Shown here: positions 43,325-51,968 of the stretch, in pieces
Layout: each line of letters begins with the position of its first letter
Numbering within the stretch: the first letter of the stretch is position 1
NCBI GenBank assembly: GCA_036503555.1
Contig: DASXWQ010000091.1
Location: forward strand, 1 to 64,000
Length of the DNA: 64,000 bases
Direction of reading: 5' to 3'
Origin: Actinocatenispora sp036503555
GTDB taxonomy: Bacteria; Actinomycetota; Actinomycetes; Mycobacteriales; Micromonosporaceae
The notes under the pieces: generated by a model
The model's input: only the letters and a program-made list of their open reading frames with translations
Told to the model about the DNA's origin: nothing
Databases searched by the model: none
Translations under genes and position numbers: made by a program

Positions 43325-43392
43325 GGCGGTGGGGCCCGCCGTCCGCCGGCCCGCCGGCGGAGAACCGCGACACCGCCAACGGTCCCTGCCAG
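43325..43392 (+). ncRNA. Candidate fluoride (crcB) riboswitch, atypical
   Basis: Upstream of the two fluC genes, GGCGG-TG-GGGCC is followed by CCGCC (pseudoknot-type pairing) and later by GGTCCC, which pairs with GGGGCC as stem P1 of the fluoride riboswitch does; TGCCAG follows as in known examples. The conserved AACC/TGATG parts are poorly kept and an extra GC hairpin is inserted. I therefore treat it as a hypothesis supported mainly by genomic position. Confidence 0.35.
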
Positions 43393-43415
43393 ACGATCAT
43401 CCTGGTAGGAGCCTC

Positions 43416-43919
43416 ATGTCCACACGCGACACGGAGCGCGCGCGGTCCCGTGCGGCGACGCCCGAACCCACCGACCCGGACATCGACCTGCACGTGCCGC
43501 GACAGCGCGCCGAGCTGCGCCGCGCACCCGTACGGTTGATCGCCACCATCGCCGCCGGCGGTGTCCTCGGCGCCCTCGCCCGGTACGGCGTCTCGACGGC
43601 GTTCCCGCACCCGGTCGATGGGTTCCCGTGGGCCACGTTCGGCATCAACGTCGCCGGGTCGTTCCTGCTCGGCGTGCTGATGGTGCTGGTCACCGAGCGG
43701 CTGGCGGCGCATCCGCTGGTCCGGCCGTTCCTCGGGGTCGGCGTACTCGGCGGGTTCACCACGTTCTCGACGTCGATCGTCGACACCCAGCAGCTCGTCA
43801 CCGCCGGCGCCGCCCGCACCGCCCTCGCGTACCTGGCGGCCACGCTGGTGTGCGCCCTCGCCGCGGCGTACGCGGGGGTCGGCGCGACCCGCCTCGCGAC
43901 CCGGCGGTACGCCCGATGA
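43416..43919 (+). CDS. fluC: Fluoride ion channel FluC/CrcB, first subunit
   Basis: A 167-residue protein with four helices and the family motifs GGVLGALARYGVS, FPWATFGINVAGSFLLGVLM (Asn pore) and GVLGGFTTFSTSIVDTQQL. The first ~35 residues are an extra polar tail. FluC exports F-; when two genes are paired, a heterodimer forms. ATG 43416 follows TAGGAG. Confidence 0.92.
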   Translation: MSTRDTERARSRAATPEPTDPDIDLHVPRQRAELRRAPVRLIATIAAGGVLGALARYGVSTAFPHPVDGFPWATFGINVAGSFLLGVLMVLVTERLAAHPLVRPFLGVGVLGGFTTFSTSIVDTQQLVTAGAARTALAYLAATLVCALAAAYAGVGATRLATRRYAR

Positions 43920-44284
43920 CGGTGCTGCTCGTCGCGCTCGGCGCGGCCGTCGGCGCCCCACTGCGCTACCTGGTGGACCGCGCGGTGCAGGCCCGGCACG
44001 ACTCGGTGTTCCCGTGGGGCACGTTCACCGTCAACCTGGCCGGGTCGTACCTGCTGGGGTTGCTCGCCGGCGGGGCCCAGGCCGCGCCGGGGCCGGTGAT
44101 GGCGCTCGCCGGGACCGGGCTGTGCGGCGCGCTCACCACGTACTCCACGTTCAGCTACGAGACCTTGCGGCTGCTGACCACCCGGGCGCGCGGGCTCGCC
44201 GTACTCAACGTGCTCGCCAGCCTGGCCGGCGGGCTGGGCGCCGCGTACGCCGGGCTCGCGACCGCCGCGGCCGTCTGGTCCTGA
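43916..44284 (+). CDS. fluC: Fluoride ion channel FluC/CrcB, second subunit
   Basis: A 122-residue protein with the same fold: GAAVGAPLRYLVDRAVQ, FPWGTFTVNLAGSYLLGLLA, GLCGALTTYSTFSYETLRLL. Its start overlaps the stop of the first subunit (ATGA), so the two are made in equal amounts and are expected to assemble as an antiparallel heterodimer. Confidence 0.92.
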   Translation: MTVLLVALGAAVGAPLRYLVDRAVQARHDSVFPWGTFTVNLAGSYLLGLLAGGAQAAPGPVMALAGTGLCGALTTYSTFSYETLRLLTTRARGLAVLNVLASLAGGLGAAYAGLATAAAVWS

Positions 44285-44298
44285 CCGGTCCGGACACG

Positions 44299-44335
44299 GC
44301 GACGCCGGGCCTCCGTGGCGGAGGTCCGGCGTCGC
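44299..44335. terminator. Bidirectional hairpin terminator
   Basis: A long stem (GCGACGCCGG... / CCGGCGTCGC) with few interruptions between the convergent fluC and calcium-binding genes. Confidence 0.7.
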
Positions 44336-44345
44336 GATGCCGTGA

Positions 44346-45122
44346 TCAGTTGTTGTATGACGGGGCGTCGTTGACGGCGCCGAAGCTCTCCGAGTAGTCG
44401 CCGCCGGCCGCACCGGAGCCGCTGTCGTCCTGGCCGCCACCCTGCGCGGGCTGGCCGCCACCCTGCGCGTCCTGGCCACCCTGGCCGCCCTGGCCACCGG
44501 CACTGTCGCTGCCCGACGCGCTGGCGCCGCCGGAACCCGAGTCGCCCTGGCCGCCGTCGCCGCCCTGACCACCGTCGTCGTGGCCGCCGTCACCGGCACC
44601 ACCCGGGACGCCGCCCGAGAGGTTCGGCACCGACGGGGCGCCCGAGCCGCCCTGGCCCTGGCCGTCGGAGCCGGAGTCGTGCCCGCCGGAGCCGGAGTCC
44701 TGGCCGCCGCCCGCCGCCGCAGCGCCGCCGTCCTGACCGGCAGCGGCACCCGGGTCGCCGCCCGCGCCGTGGTTCGGGTTGGTGTCGACCGTGCCGGGCG
44801 CGTCCGTGTGGTCGCCGCCGCCACCGCCACCGCCGCCGACGTACGAGTCGTCGTGGCTGTAGTCGACGCCGGTCTGCTGGTCGTCCAGGTAGCCGTCGCC
44901 GTTCTCGTCCACGAGGCGCTCGTCGAAGTGGCCGTCGTGGTTCGTGTCGTAGTCGCCGTAGTCGACGATGCCGTCATTGTTCGTGTCGTACCCGACGAAA
45001 TCGACCTTGCCGTCGCCGTCGGTGTCCGCGGTGTACTCGACACCGCCGCCGGCGTCGTGGGCGGTCACGTCGTCCGCGTTCCCGTCACCGTCCGCGTCGA
45101 TCCAGACGTCGCTGTCGCTCAT
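44346..45122 (-). CDS. DxDGDG (EF-hand/type 3 repeat) acidic protein
   Basis: A 258-residue protein. Residues ~1-85 carry six DxDGDGxxD-like loops (DADGDGNADD, DTDGDGKVDF, DTNNDGIVDY, DTNHDGHFDE, DENGDGYLDD), which bind Ca2+ in dockerins and thrombospondin-type repeats. The rest is Gly/Asp/Gln/Ser-rich and probably disordered. No signal peptide is seen. Start ATG 45122 follows GGGGGAAG. Function unknown. Confidence 0.8.
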   Translation of the reverse strand: MSDSDVWIDADGDGNADDVTAHDAGGGVEYTADTDGDGKVDFVGYDTNNDGIVDYGDYDTNHDGHFDERLVDENGDGYLDDQQTGVDYSHDDSYVGGGGGGGGDHTDAPGTVDTNPNHGAGGDPGAAAGQDGGAAAAGGGQDSGSGGHDSGSDGQGQGGSGAPSVPNLSGGVPGGAGDGGHDDGGQGGDGGQGDSGSGGASASGSDSAGGQGGQGGQDAQGGGQPAQGGGQDDSGSGAAGGDYSESFGAVNDAPSYNN

Positions 45123-45409
45123 TCCGCTTCCCCCTTGGATGGGCCCCGATTGTGGGCTACGGACCACGCGGGCCCGACTGCCTGACCTGTCATTCCGCGG
45201 CCCCGTTCGACCGCGCCGACCACCACGATAGGGGTCGGTGACCAGCGTGGCTCTCCCCCATCCATGCCACTGATGACCTTCAACCCAGCGTGATCAACCG
45301 CTCGCCGGAGCGGGCCGACAGATCGAGCCGCGCGAATTTGGTGAACGTGCGCGTGTCGACTGGCCAGCCTGCATACTGATCGTGTAGCGAACGGACACTA
45401 GGGGTAGCG

Positions 45410-45643
45410 ATGATAACGACGTCGCCGGACCTGAGCACCGTGTTGCATCAAGTCACCGACGCGGTCGAACTTTTGCCCTGCGGGGCCGAACACTCTTGTT
45501 CCGCGCAGTTGCGGCGCGATTCGTTCGCGCTGCGCGAGCGGGTCGTCCGGGCCGGGGGGCCGAACGGCGAGCTGGTCCGCGAGGCCGAGCAACTCCTCGG
45601 CCGGATCAGCGAGTACCTGGACGCCACCGACACCGTGCGCTGA
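45410..45643 (+). CDS. Small helical hypothetical protein
   Basis: A 77-residue protein (two helices: STVLHQVTDAVELLP, LREEVV-like ALRERVVRAGGPNGELVREA) with two cysteines (CGAEHSC). I do not recognise it. ATG 45410 has AGGGGTAG upstream. It lies alone between a 287-bp gap (45123-45409, in which I see no further gene) and the transporter operon. Confidence 0.6.
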   Translation: MITTSPDLSTVLHQVTDAVELLPCGAEHSCSAQLRRDSFALRERVVRAGGPNGELVREAEQLLGRISEYLDATDTVR

Positions 45644-45682
45644 GCGGCATCGGCCGTACGCACGCGGGCCGACCCGCAGTCG

Positions 45683-45719
45683 CCACCGGCGCCCCGACCA
45701 ACGGCCGGGACGCCGGTGG
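45683..45719. terminator. Hairpin between convergent genes
   Basis: Arms CCACCGGCG and CGCCGGTGG flank a short GC loop after ngcG and the small gene; likely bidirectional. Confidence 0.5.
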
Positions 45720-45730
45720 TCGTCGAACCG

Positions 45731-46624
45731 CTACTTCACCGCCCCGGCGACCACGGAACCCCGCAGCTGCCGCTGGAAGATGATGTACACGACCAGCACG
45801 GGCGCCACCGTGATCACCACGGCCGCGAACAGCGCGCCGAAGTCGACCGCGTAGCCCGCCTGGGACTGGAACTGCGCCATCGCCTGCGTCAGCACCGAGT
45901 CGTCCGGCTTGAGCACCGTCGGCAGCAGGAACTGGTTCCACAGCCCCAGGAAGTTGAAGATCGCCACCGAGGCCATGCCCGGCCGCGCCATCGGCAACAT
46001 CACCTGGAAGAACGTCCGCCACTCCCCCGCACCGTCGACCTGCGCCGCCTCGTACACGTCGTACGGCAGGCGCTTGAAGAAGGCGTGCAGGAAGAACACC
46101 GTGAACGGCAGCGCGAACGCGACGTACGTGAGGATCAGGCCGGTGAGGGTGTTCAGCAGGTGCAGGTTCCGCAGGATGGAGAACAGCGGCACGATCGCCA
46201 GGAAGATCGGGAACGTCAGCCCGGCGAGCATCGAGTAGTAGATGGCGCGGTTGCCGAAGAAGCGGAACCGGGCCAGCACGTACGAGCACATCGCGCCCAG
46301 GACCATCACGATGACCAGCGAGAACCCCACCACGATCACGCTGTTGATGAACGCCGAGCCGACGCCCGACTCGTTCCACGCCGTGACGTAGTTGTTCCAC
46401 TCGAAGTGGTGGGGCCAGGTCAGCGGGTTGCCCAGCACCTCCTGGGTCGTCTTGAACGACGACACGAACACCCACAACAGCGGCAGCACGACCAGGAGCG
46501 ACCAGAGGATCAGCAGGATGTGCGCGACCACGTCGAACGCGATCGAACGGTCGCCCGCGCCCCGCCGCGCCCGGCCCGGTGCCTGGGGCGTGTCGGTCGG
46601 CTCGCTGACAGCGGTCTGGGTCAT
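45731..46624 (-). CDS. ngcG: Carbohydrate ABC transporter permease (NgcG-like)
   Basis: A 297-residue membrane protein with six helices and the EAA loop YEAAQVDGAGEWRTFFQVML-type for the ATPase contact. It is the second permease of the amino-sugar importer; the ATG overlaps the first permease's stop (ATGA). As in other actinomycete sugar systems no ATPase is encoded here; a shared MsiK-type ATPase is expected elsewhere. Confidence 0.85.
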   Translation of the reverse strand: MTQTAVSEPTDTPQAPGRARRGAGDRSIAFDVVAHILLILWSLLVVLPLLWVFVSSFKTTQEVLGNPLTWPHHFEWNNYVTAWNESGVGSAFINSVIVVGFSLVIVMVLGAMCSYVLARFRFFGNRAIYYSMLAGLTFPIFLAIVPLFSILRNLHLLNTLTGLILTYVAFALPFTVFFLHAFFKRLPYDVYEAAQVDGAGEWRTFFQVMLPMARPGMASVAIFNFLGLWNQFLLPTVLKPDDSVLTQAMAQFQSQAGYAVDFGALFAAVVITVAPVLVVYIIFQRQLRGSVVAGAVK

Positions 46625-47622
46625 CGCCGCCCCTCCTTGTCCCGTCCTCCGGTGACGGCGTTGACGATGAACACCACGGCGGCGAACACCAGGGTCACGA
46701 CCGCGAGCATCACGCCCATCGACGTGGCGTACCCGAACTGGCCCTTGGTGAAGGCGGTGATGTACAGGTCCTGGGACATGACCAGGGTGGAGTTCTGCGG
46801 GCCGCCGTCCGGGTTCAGCGCGGCCAGGTAGACGAACGAGTCGAGCGCCGCGATGCCCACGTACACGTACGCGGTCTGGATGTTGTCCCGGATCAGCGGT
46901 ACGACGATCGACCACGCGGTACGCACCCGGCCCGCGCCGTCGAGCCGCGCCGACTCGAAGATCTCCGGGTCGATGCCGCGGATACCGGCGACGAACAGCA
47001 CCATGTAGAACCCGACGAAGCTCCAGACGATCACGAAGATCGTCGCGAGCATCGCGGTACGCGAGTCGCCGAGCCACGGGTAGTCCTTCGCGCTGTCGAA
47101 CCCGATGCCGGTGAGGATCGCGTTCAGGATGCCGCGGCTCGGGTCGTAGATCTGGGCCCAGATGATGCCGATGACCACGCCCGGAACCGCGTACGGGAAG
47201 AACGACACGATGCGGTAGAGGTTGGATCTGCCCAGGCCGCGTACCGCGCCGGTACCGCGGCCGCCGACGGTGACGACCGTGGCGAGCGCGAGCGCCAGCA
47301 CGATGGTCACGAACGGCACGACCAGGCCGAGGATGATGCTGTTACGCAAGGAGAGCAGGAACGTGTCGTCCTGGAACAGCTTGACGAAGTTGCTGAGCCC
47401 GACGAAGTTCATCGTGGCGCTGAACCCGTTCCAGTCCGTCAGCGAGTAGTACAGCGCCTGGACGAACGGGGAGACGACGAAGACCGCGAAGATGACCAGC
47501 GGCAGACCGAGGAACACCGCGAAGAAGCTCACCCGGTCGAACGTGAGCGGGCGGCGACGGCGACCCCGGCCGGCCGGCCGCGCGGGCCGACCGGTCGAGG
47601 CGGTCATGTTGCTGGAACTCAC
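46621..47622 (-). CDS. ngcF: Carbohydrate ABC transporter permease (NgcF-like)
   Basis: A 333-residue membrane protein with six helices and a loop FESARLDGAGRVRTAWSIVV of the EAA type. The GTG 47622 overlaps the stop of the binding-protein gene (GTGA), giving translational coupling; the ATG at 47607 is an alternative start five codons later. Confidence 0.85.
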   Translation of the reverse strand: MSSSNMTASTGRPARPAGRGRRRRPLTFDRVSFFAVFLGLPLVIFAVFVVSPFVQALYYSLTDWNGFSATMNFVGLSNFVKLFQDDTFLLSLRNSIILGLVVPFVTIVLALALATVVTVGGRGTGAVRGLGRSNLYRIVSFFPYAVPGVVIGIIWAQIYDPSRGILNAILTGIGFDSAKDYPWLGDSRTAMLATIFVIVWSFVGFYMVLFVAGIRGIDPEIFESARLDGAGRVRTAWSIVVPLIRDNIQTAYVYVGIAALDSFVYLAALNPDGGPQNSTLVMSQDLYITAFTKGQFGYATSMGVMLAVVTLVFAAVVFIVNAVTGGRDKEGRR

Positions 47623-49064
47623 TGAGTGACCTTGTTCTTCTTGACCGAGCTGTCGTTCGCCACCTTGTCGGTGATCTTCTGCAGCGCGCTGGTCAGGCCG
47701 GCCGCGTCGATCTTGCCCGAGAGGAAGGAGTTCCACGGCACGAGCTGGTCGGGGTTCAGGCCGTAGAAGTCGACGAACTGGTAGTTGAAGACGTTCGTGC
47801 CGGCGGCGTCGAGCATCTTCGTCTGCGACTGGAGCGCGGTCGAACCGAAGCCGTCGGCCGGTACGAGACCCTTGACGATCGTCGGGGCGAGGCGGGTCTT
47901 GCTGAAGTTCGTCGCCGCGTCCTTCGACAGCATCGCCCGCATGAGCTCCTTGCCACCGGCCGGGTTCTTACCCGTGCTCGGCACGACGTACGGCTCGCCG
48001 GCGGCGCTGCGGATCGACTCGTACGGCATCTGCGGCTTGTCGGTCAGCACCAGCTCCGGCATGCCCGTCATCTTGAAGCCGGCCTTGGTGGCCTTCTTCA
48101 TCTCGTTCTCGATCCAGCCGCCGGACGGGTAGAGCAGCGCCTGCTGGTCGTTGCTCCACCGGGCCTGCGCGGCGGTGAACTGGGTACCCGCGCCGCCGGG
48201 CACGAAGTAGCCCTTCTTGACGCACTCCTCGAGCTTCGCGAACACCTTCTGGATGTTCGGGTTCGACCAGCACTTGGGCGTCAGGTTCTCCAGGTCGAGG
48301 CGGACCTGCGGGCCACCCTCCTTGATCGCGGAGTCCATGGCCAGGGTCTGGTAGTAGGTCGCCGCCTCCTTGCCCCACACCCACAGGTATTTGCCCTTGG
48401 CCTTCGCCTTCGCGCCGAGGGCGAGCGCCTCGTCCCAGGTCTTCGGCGGGGTCCAACCGTTCGACTCGAACAGCGAGGCGGAATACCAGATGCCGTACAC
48501 GGTCATCGCGTAGTTCATCGCGACGAACTTGCCGCTGAACGTGCCGGGGTCCTTCACGTGCGGGTACAGCGTGTCGGAGATCTTGGTGCCCTCGTAGTTG
48601 TTCGCCTCGAACACGTCGTCCAGAGTGGACAGACTCTTGAGGATGGTGGTGAAACCGATCGCGTTGGCGCCCGAGTTGTCGATCAGGTCCGGCGGGTTGC
48701 CGCCGACGAACCGGGGCTGGAGCTGCTGCGCGATCTTCGTCGACGGGCTCACCTTGGTCGTGGTGGAGAACTTCTTGTCCACTTCCTTGGCTGCGAAGGT
48801 GACGTAGTCGTATCCGTAGCCACCGTTGAAGATGACCGCGTCGACCGAGGAACTCTTCGCCAGGCCGAACGGATTGTCCGCCGTCTTCTTGCCGGACTTC
48901 GTGGTGTTGTCACCGCCGCCTCCGGCGCAGCCGGTCAGCGCCGCACCGAACGGTACGACAGCCGCCGCGGCCACGGATCCCTGCAGCAGACGTCGGCGGC
49001 TCAGCGGCTTGGGGCTCTCGTCGTCCATGGTGTGGTGCGAGCTTCCGTCGGAAACGGGACTCAT
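47619..49064 (-). CDS. ngcE: N-acetylglucosamine/chitobiose ABC transporter binding lipoprotein (NgcE-like)
   Basis: A 481-residue protein with twin-arginine SRRRLLQG and lipobox LTGC, so an exported lipoprotein. VIFNGGYGYDYVTFAAKEVD, QLQPRFVGGNPPDLIDNSGA and YGIWYSASLFESNGWTPPKT match the NgcE binding proteins of streptomycetes, which take up GlcNAc and diacetylchitobiose. Start ATG 49064; GCGAGGACC upstream. Confidence 0.88.
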   Translation of the reverse strand: MSPVSDGSSHHTMDDESPKPLSRRRLLQGSVAAAAVVPFGAALTGCAGGGGDNTTKSGKKTADNPFGLAKSSSVDAVIFNGGYGYDYVTFAAKEVDKKFSTTTKVSPSTKIAQQLQPRFVGGNPPDLIDNSGANAIGFTTILKSLSTLDDVFEANNYEGTKISDTLYPHVKDPGTFSGKFVAMNYAMTVYGIWYSASLFESNGWTPPKTWDEALALGAKAKAKGKYLWVWGKEAATYYQTLAMDSAIKEGGPQVRLDLENLTPKCWSNPNIQKVFAKLEECVKKGYFVPGGAGTQFTAAQARWSNDQQALLYPSGGWIENEMKKATKAGFKMTGMPELVLTDKPQMPYESIRSAAGEPYVVPSTGKNPAGGKELMRAMLSKDAATNFSKTRLAPTIVKGLVPADGFGSTALQSQTKMLDAAGTNVFNYQFVDFYGLNPDQLVPWNSFLSGKIDAAGLTSALQKITDKVANDSSVKKNKVTQ

Positions 49065-49086
49065 GATGGTCCTCGCCTTCGCTGGG

Positions 49087-49839
49087 TCAGGCGGTGCGCC
49101 GGATACGTCCGGCATACCGCTCCTCAAGGATTCTGTTGTGCTCGTCCCCACCGGGGACGTTGGCGGAAAGGTACACCGGCGGTTGCTCACCGGCGTCGAG
49201 CATTTGACGTACCACTTCGGCAACGATCAGTTGCGCCAGCAACGCCGCGGTCAGCGAGGACACCGCACCCACCGCGCCACCGCCGGGCAACGGAAGTACG
49301 GCGTCGCCGAACGGGGCGCCGTTGTCGAGCACCACGTCGGCCACGTCCGACAAGCGTTGCCCGGACGGATGGCGTGGCTCCGCCTTGCGGGTGTGGTCCA
49401 ACGAGGTGATCGCGATGAGCTTGTGTCCGCGTTCCTTGACGGTACGGGCGAGTTCGACGGTGGATCCGTTGATCCCGGAACTCGACGCGATCACGAAGAC
49501 GTCGGTCGGATCGACGTTGGCCAGGTCGAGTATCCGGTGCGCGATGGCCGGGTCGCGTTCCAGGAAATGGTCGAAGAGCACGTCCGGCGATTCACCGCCG
49601 AACACGACCACGTCGCGAAGCGCGATCTTGTTCGTCGGCACGAGCCCCCCGGCCCGCCCGGCGATCTCCATGGCCAACGCCTCGGAATGCCCGCTGCCGA
49701 ACGCCTGGATCACGCCGCCGGCACGCAGACTCGCCACGATCAGGTCCGCCGCCCGGCGTACGCCCTCGGTCTGAGTGGCGATCACCCGGTCCAGCGCCGT
49801 CCGGACCGCGACCGCGTAGGTCGCGCCATCCACCGTCAT
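49087..49839 (-). CDS. SIS-domain protein (UPF0309-like)
   Basis: A 250-residue sugar isomerase domain: GGVIQAFGSGHSEALAMEIA, VFVIASSSGINGSTVELART and GKGHKL-like ERGHKLIAITSLDHT. These are phosphosugar-binding residues. UPF0309 members sit near amino-sugar operons in actinomycetes. It is the first gene of the operon, with GGGAGGAAC before ATG 49839; a -35 TTGACA and an overlapping operator lie upstream. Confidence 0.88.
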   Translation of the reverse strand: MTVDGATYAVAVRTALDRVIATQTEGVRRAADLIVASLRAGGVIQAFGSGHSEALAMEIAGRAGGLVPTNKIALRDVVVFGGESPDVLFDHFLERDPAIAHRILDLANVDPTDVFVIASSSGINGSTVELARTVKERGHKLIAITSLDHTRKAEPRHPSGQRLSDVADVVLDNGAPFGDAVLPLPGGGAVGAVSSLTAALLAQLIVAEVVRQMLDAGEQPPVYLSANVPGGDEHNRILEERYAGRIRRTA

Positions 49840-49927
49840 TCGGTTCCTCCCAATCCCCCTCGGGACCACCGTGTACCGCCCACGGGAGGGTAGGCCATCC
49901 GGCGCGTCCCGGAGGGGCGTTCCGCCG

Positions 49928-49943
49928 AGACTTTGAAGAGTCT
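49928..49943. promoter_or_regulatory. Operator-like inverted repeat across the ngc -10 region
   Basis: AGACT-N6-AGTCT lies over the predicted minus-strand -10/start region, 90-100 bases before the SIS gene. It is likely bound by a GntR- or ROK-type repressor. It is not a DasR dre site. Confidence 0.45.
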
Positions 49944-49960
49944 TATCCATTGAACCGTGA

Positions 49961-49966
49961 TGTCAA
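49961..49966 (-). promoter_or_regulatory. Consensus -35 (TTGACA) of the amino-sugar operon
   Basis: A perfect TTGACA on the minus strand with AAGACT 16 bases downstream as -10. It would drive the SIS-ngcEFG operon. Confidence 0.55.
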
Positions 49967-50075
49967 GTGAGCGAACGTAACGCTTTTCGATCAACCGTTG
50001 GCAGAGACTGCGCGTGGCGTGCACGATCTTCGTACGACGACGCGTTGGGCACGTCAGCGGCATCCAGGAGCGGCG

Positions 50076-51077
50076 ATGCGAAAAGTCCTGGGTCTGGACA
50101 TGGGAGGAACGGCCACACGAGCCGTCCTCGCCACCGCGTCCGGCGCGGTGGCCGGGACCGGATCGGCCGGCCCCGGCAACCCGTACGCGCATCCTCCTGC
50201 GCGGGCTGCCGGCGCGTTGCGCGAGGCCGTGCGCGAGGCACTCGGCGACCACGACCCCGCGACCGTACGACTGGGCGTCGTCGGGCTCGCCGGCGGCAAC
50301 ACCCTCGCCGTACCCGCCGTCGGCGAGACGTTCCGCCGGGCGTGGCGCGACGCCGGGCTGGCCTGCCCGATGCGCGTCGTCGGCGACACCGAGGTCGCGT
50401 ACGCCGCGGGCACCGCCGACCCCGACGGCACCGTCCTCATCGCCGGCACCGGCGCCGCCGCCGCCCGCATCGTCGGCCACCGCATGGTCCGCTCCGCCGG
50501 CGGGTACGGGTGGCTGCTCGGCGACGACGGCGCCGGGTACTGGCTGGGCCGCGAGGCGGTCCGCGCGCTGCTCGCCGTCACCGACGGGCTCCGGCCGCCC
50601 GGCGTCCTGACCGACCTGGTCCGCGCGCACCTGCCCGTCGAGGAGACCCACCCCGGCACCGACACCGAACGCGTCGTCGCCGCCGTCGACCACGCCCACC
50701 CGGTACGCCTCGCCGAGCTGGCGCGCCTGGTCAGCACCGCCGCCGAGGCCGGCGACGAGATCGCCGCCGAGATCGTCGACCGGGCCGCCGGACACCTGTG
50801 CGCGCTGGCCACCGCGGCGTACGAGGGCGGGCCGGTCGTGCTGGCCGGCAGCGTCGCCGCCGCCGACACCCCGATCGGTACGGCCCTGCGCCGCCGGCTC
50901 GCCGACGCGTACGTCGGGATTCGGGTGCTGGGTGCCGGCAGCGGCGCGGCGGGCGCGGCATGGCTCGCCGCGGTCGCGCTGCCCGGGGCCGGCGACCCTG
51001 TCACGTTGCACCGGGCCATCGTCAGTCCGCCCGGCACAGTTCCCAGCACGCCACCGCCGCCGACGCCGCCACGTTGA
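50076..51077 (+). CDS. BadF/BadG-type N-acetylglucosamine kinase
   Basis: A 333-residue ASKHA kinase: MRKVLGLDMGGTATRAVLA (phosphate 1), VVGDTEVAYAAGTADPDGTV, LIAGTGAAAARIVG and GYGWLLGDDGAGYWLGREAV. Divergent from the SIS-ngcEFG operon, so it probably phosphorylates imported GlcNAc. ATG 50076 follows CCAGGAGCGGC. It overlaps the convergent methyltransferase by 56 bases. Confidence 0.87.
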   Translation: MRKVLGLDMGGTATRAVLATASGAVAGTGSAGPGNPYAHPPARAAGALREAVREALGDHDPATVRLGVVGLAGGNTLAVPAVGETFRRAWRDAGLACPMRVVGDTEVAYAAGTADPDGTVLIAGTGAAAARIVGHRMVRSAGGYGWLLGDDGAGYWLGREAVRALLAVTDGLRPPGVLTDLVRAHLPVEETHPGTDTERVVAAVDHAHPVRLAELARLVSTAAEAGDEIAAEIVDRAAGHLCALATAAYEGGPVVLAGSVAAADTPIGTALRRRLADAYVGIRVLGAGSGAAGAAWLAAVALPGAGDPVTLHRAIVSPPGTVPSTPPPPTPPR

Positions 51078-51843
51078 GCGAGTCGACGCCGCCGCGCATC
51101 GGGATCCGCACGCGTACGTCGGAGTGCCGCAGGGCCGAGCCCGACAGCCCCGGGCCCTCCGCACCGAACAACAGCGCCGGCCGTCGCCGCTGCGCCTCGT
51201 CCAACGCCTGGATCGGCACGGCGTCGTCGGCGGGCGTCAACGCGAGCAGCGTGAATCCGTTGTCCCGCACCAGATCCAGCGCCGTCGGCCACGGGTCGAG
51301 CCGGGCGTACGGCACGGCGAACACCTCACCCATACTCACCCGTACGCTGCGCCGGTACAGCGGATCCGCGCAGGACGGCGACAGCAGTACCGCGTCCATG
51401 CCGAGGCCGGCGGCGCCGCGGAACACGGCGCCGACGTTCGTGTGGTTGTTGACGTCCTCCAGGATCAGCACCCGGCGCGCCGCGGACAGCACCTCCGCGG
51501 CGGTCAGCAGCTCGCGCCGGTGGAACGACGCGAGCACCCCGCGGTGCACGTGGAAGCCGGCCACCGCCGCCATGACGTCCGGCCCGGCCGTGTACACGGG
51601 CGCGACGTCGGCGAGGTCCGCGACCTGCTCGTACCGCTTCGTCTCGACAAGCACCGACCGGGGCCGGTACCCGGCGCGGAGCGCGCGTCGCAGCACCAGC
51701 TCGCCCTCGGCGATGAACAGACCGTTCGGCTGCTCGTACCGCAGGCGCAACGCGACGTCGGTCAGCTCGCGGTAGTCGGCCAGCCGGTCGTCGGCGGGGT
51801 CGTCGATGCCGATGCCGGCCGACCCGGGTTGCACGCTGGACAC
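51022..51843 (-). CDS. TrmH-family 2'-O-ribose rRNA/tRNA methyltransferase
   Basis: A 273-residue SPOUT methyltransferase: GLFIAEGELVLRRALRAGYR substrate-binding part, RRVLILEDVNNHTNVGAVFR, LLFGAEGPGLSG and IPMRGGVDSLNVAASAAVAC form the knot and AdoMet site. GTG 51843 or GTG 51834 could be the start. The target RNA position is unknown. Confidence 0.9.
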   Translation of the reverse strand: MSSVQPGSAGIGIDDPADDRLADYRELTDVALRLRYEQPNGLFIAEGELVLRRALRAGYRPRSVLVETKRYEQVADLADVAPVYTAGPDVMAAVAGFHVHRGVLASFHRRELLTAAEVLSAARRVLILEDVNNHTNVGAVFRGAAGLGMDAVLLSPSCADPLYRRSVRVSMGEVFAVPYARLDPWPTALDLVRDNGFTLLALTPADDAVPIQALDEAQRRRPALLFGAEGPGLSGSALRHSDVRVRIPMRGGVDSLNVAASAAVACWELCRAD

Positions 51844-51923
51844 CCGATGATTCAACCGCACCGAACCCCGAACGACGTGCGGACACGACGGTGGGCTGCG
51901 GTCGCGGTCGGGTGCGGACACGA

Positions 51924-51960
51924 CGCGGGAGCGGTCCCCGCGGAGGGAACCGCTCCCGCG
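51924..51960. terminator. Strong hairpin after the SPFH gene
   Basis: A perfect 12-bp stem (CGCGGGAGCGGT / ACCGCTCCCGCG) with a 13-base loop just past the stop at 51969 on the minus strand. Confidence 0.75.
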
Positions 51961-51968
51961 ACGCGTGA

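Noticed and set aside
49928..49943. DasR (dre) site for the GlcNAc genes
   Set aside because: The repeat AGACT-N6-AGTCT does not match the TGGTCTAGACCA-type consensus or its spacing.
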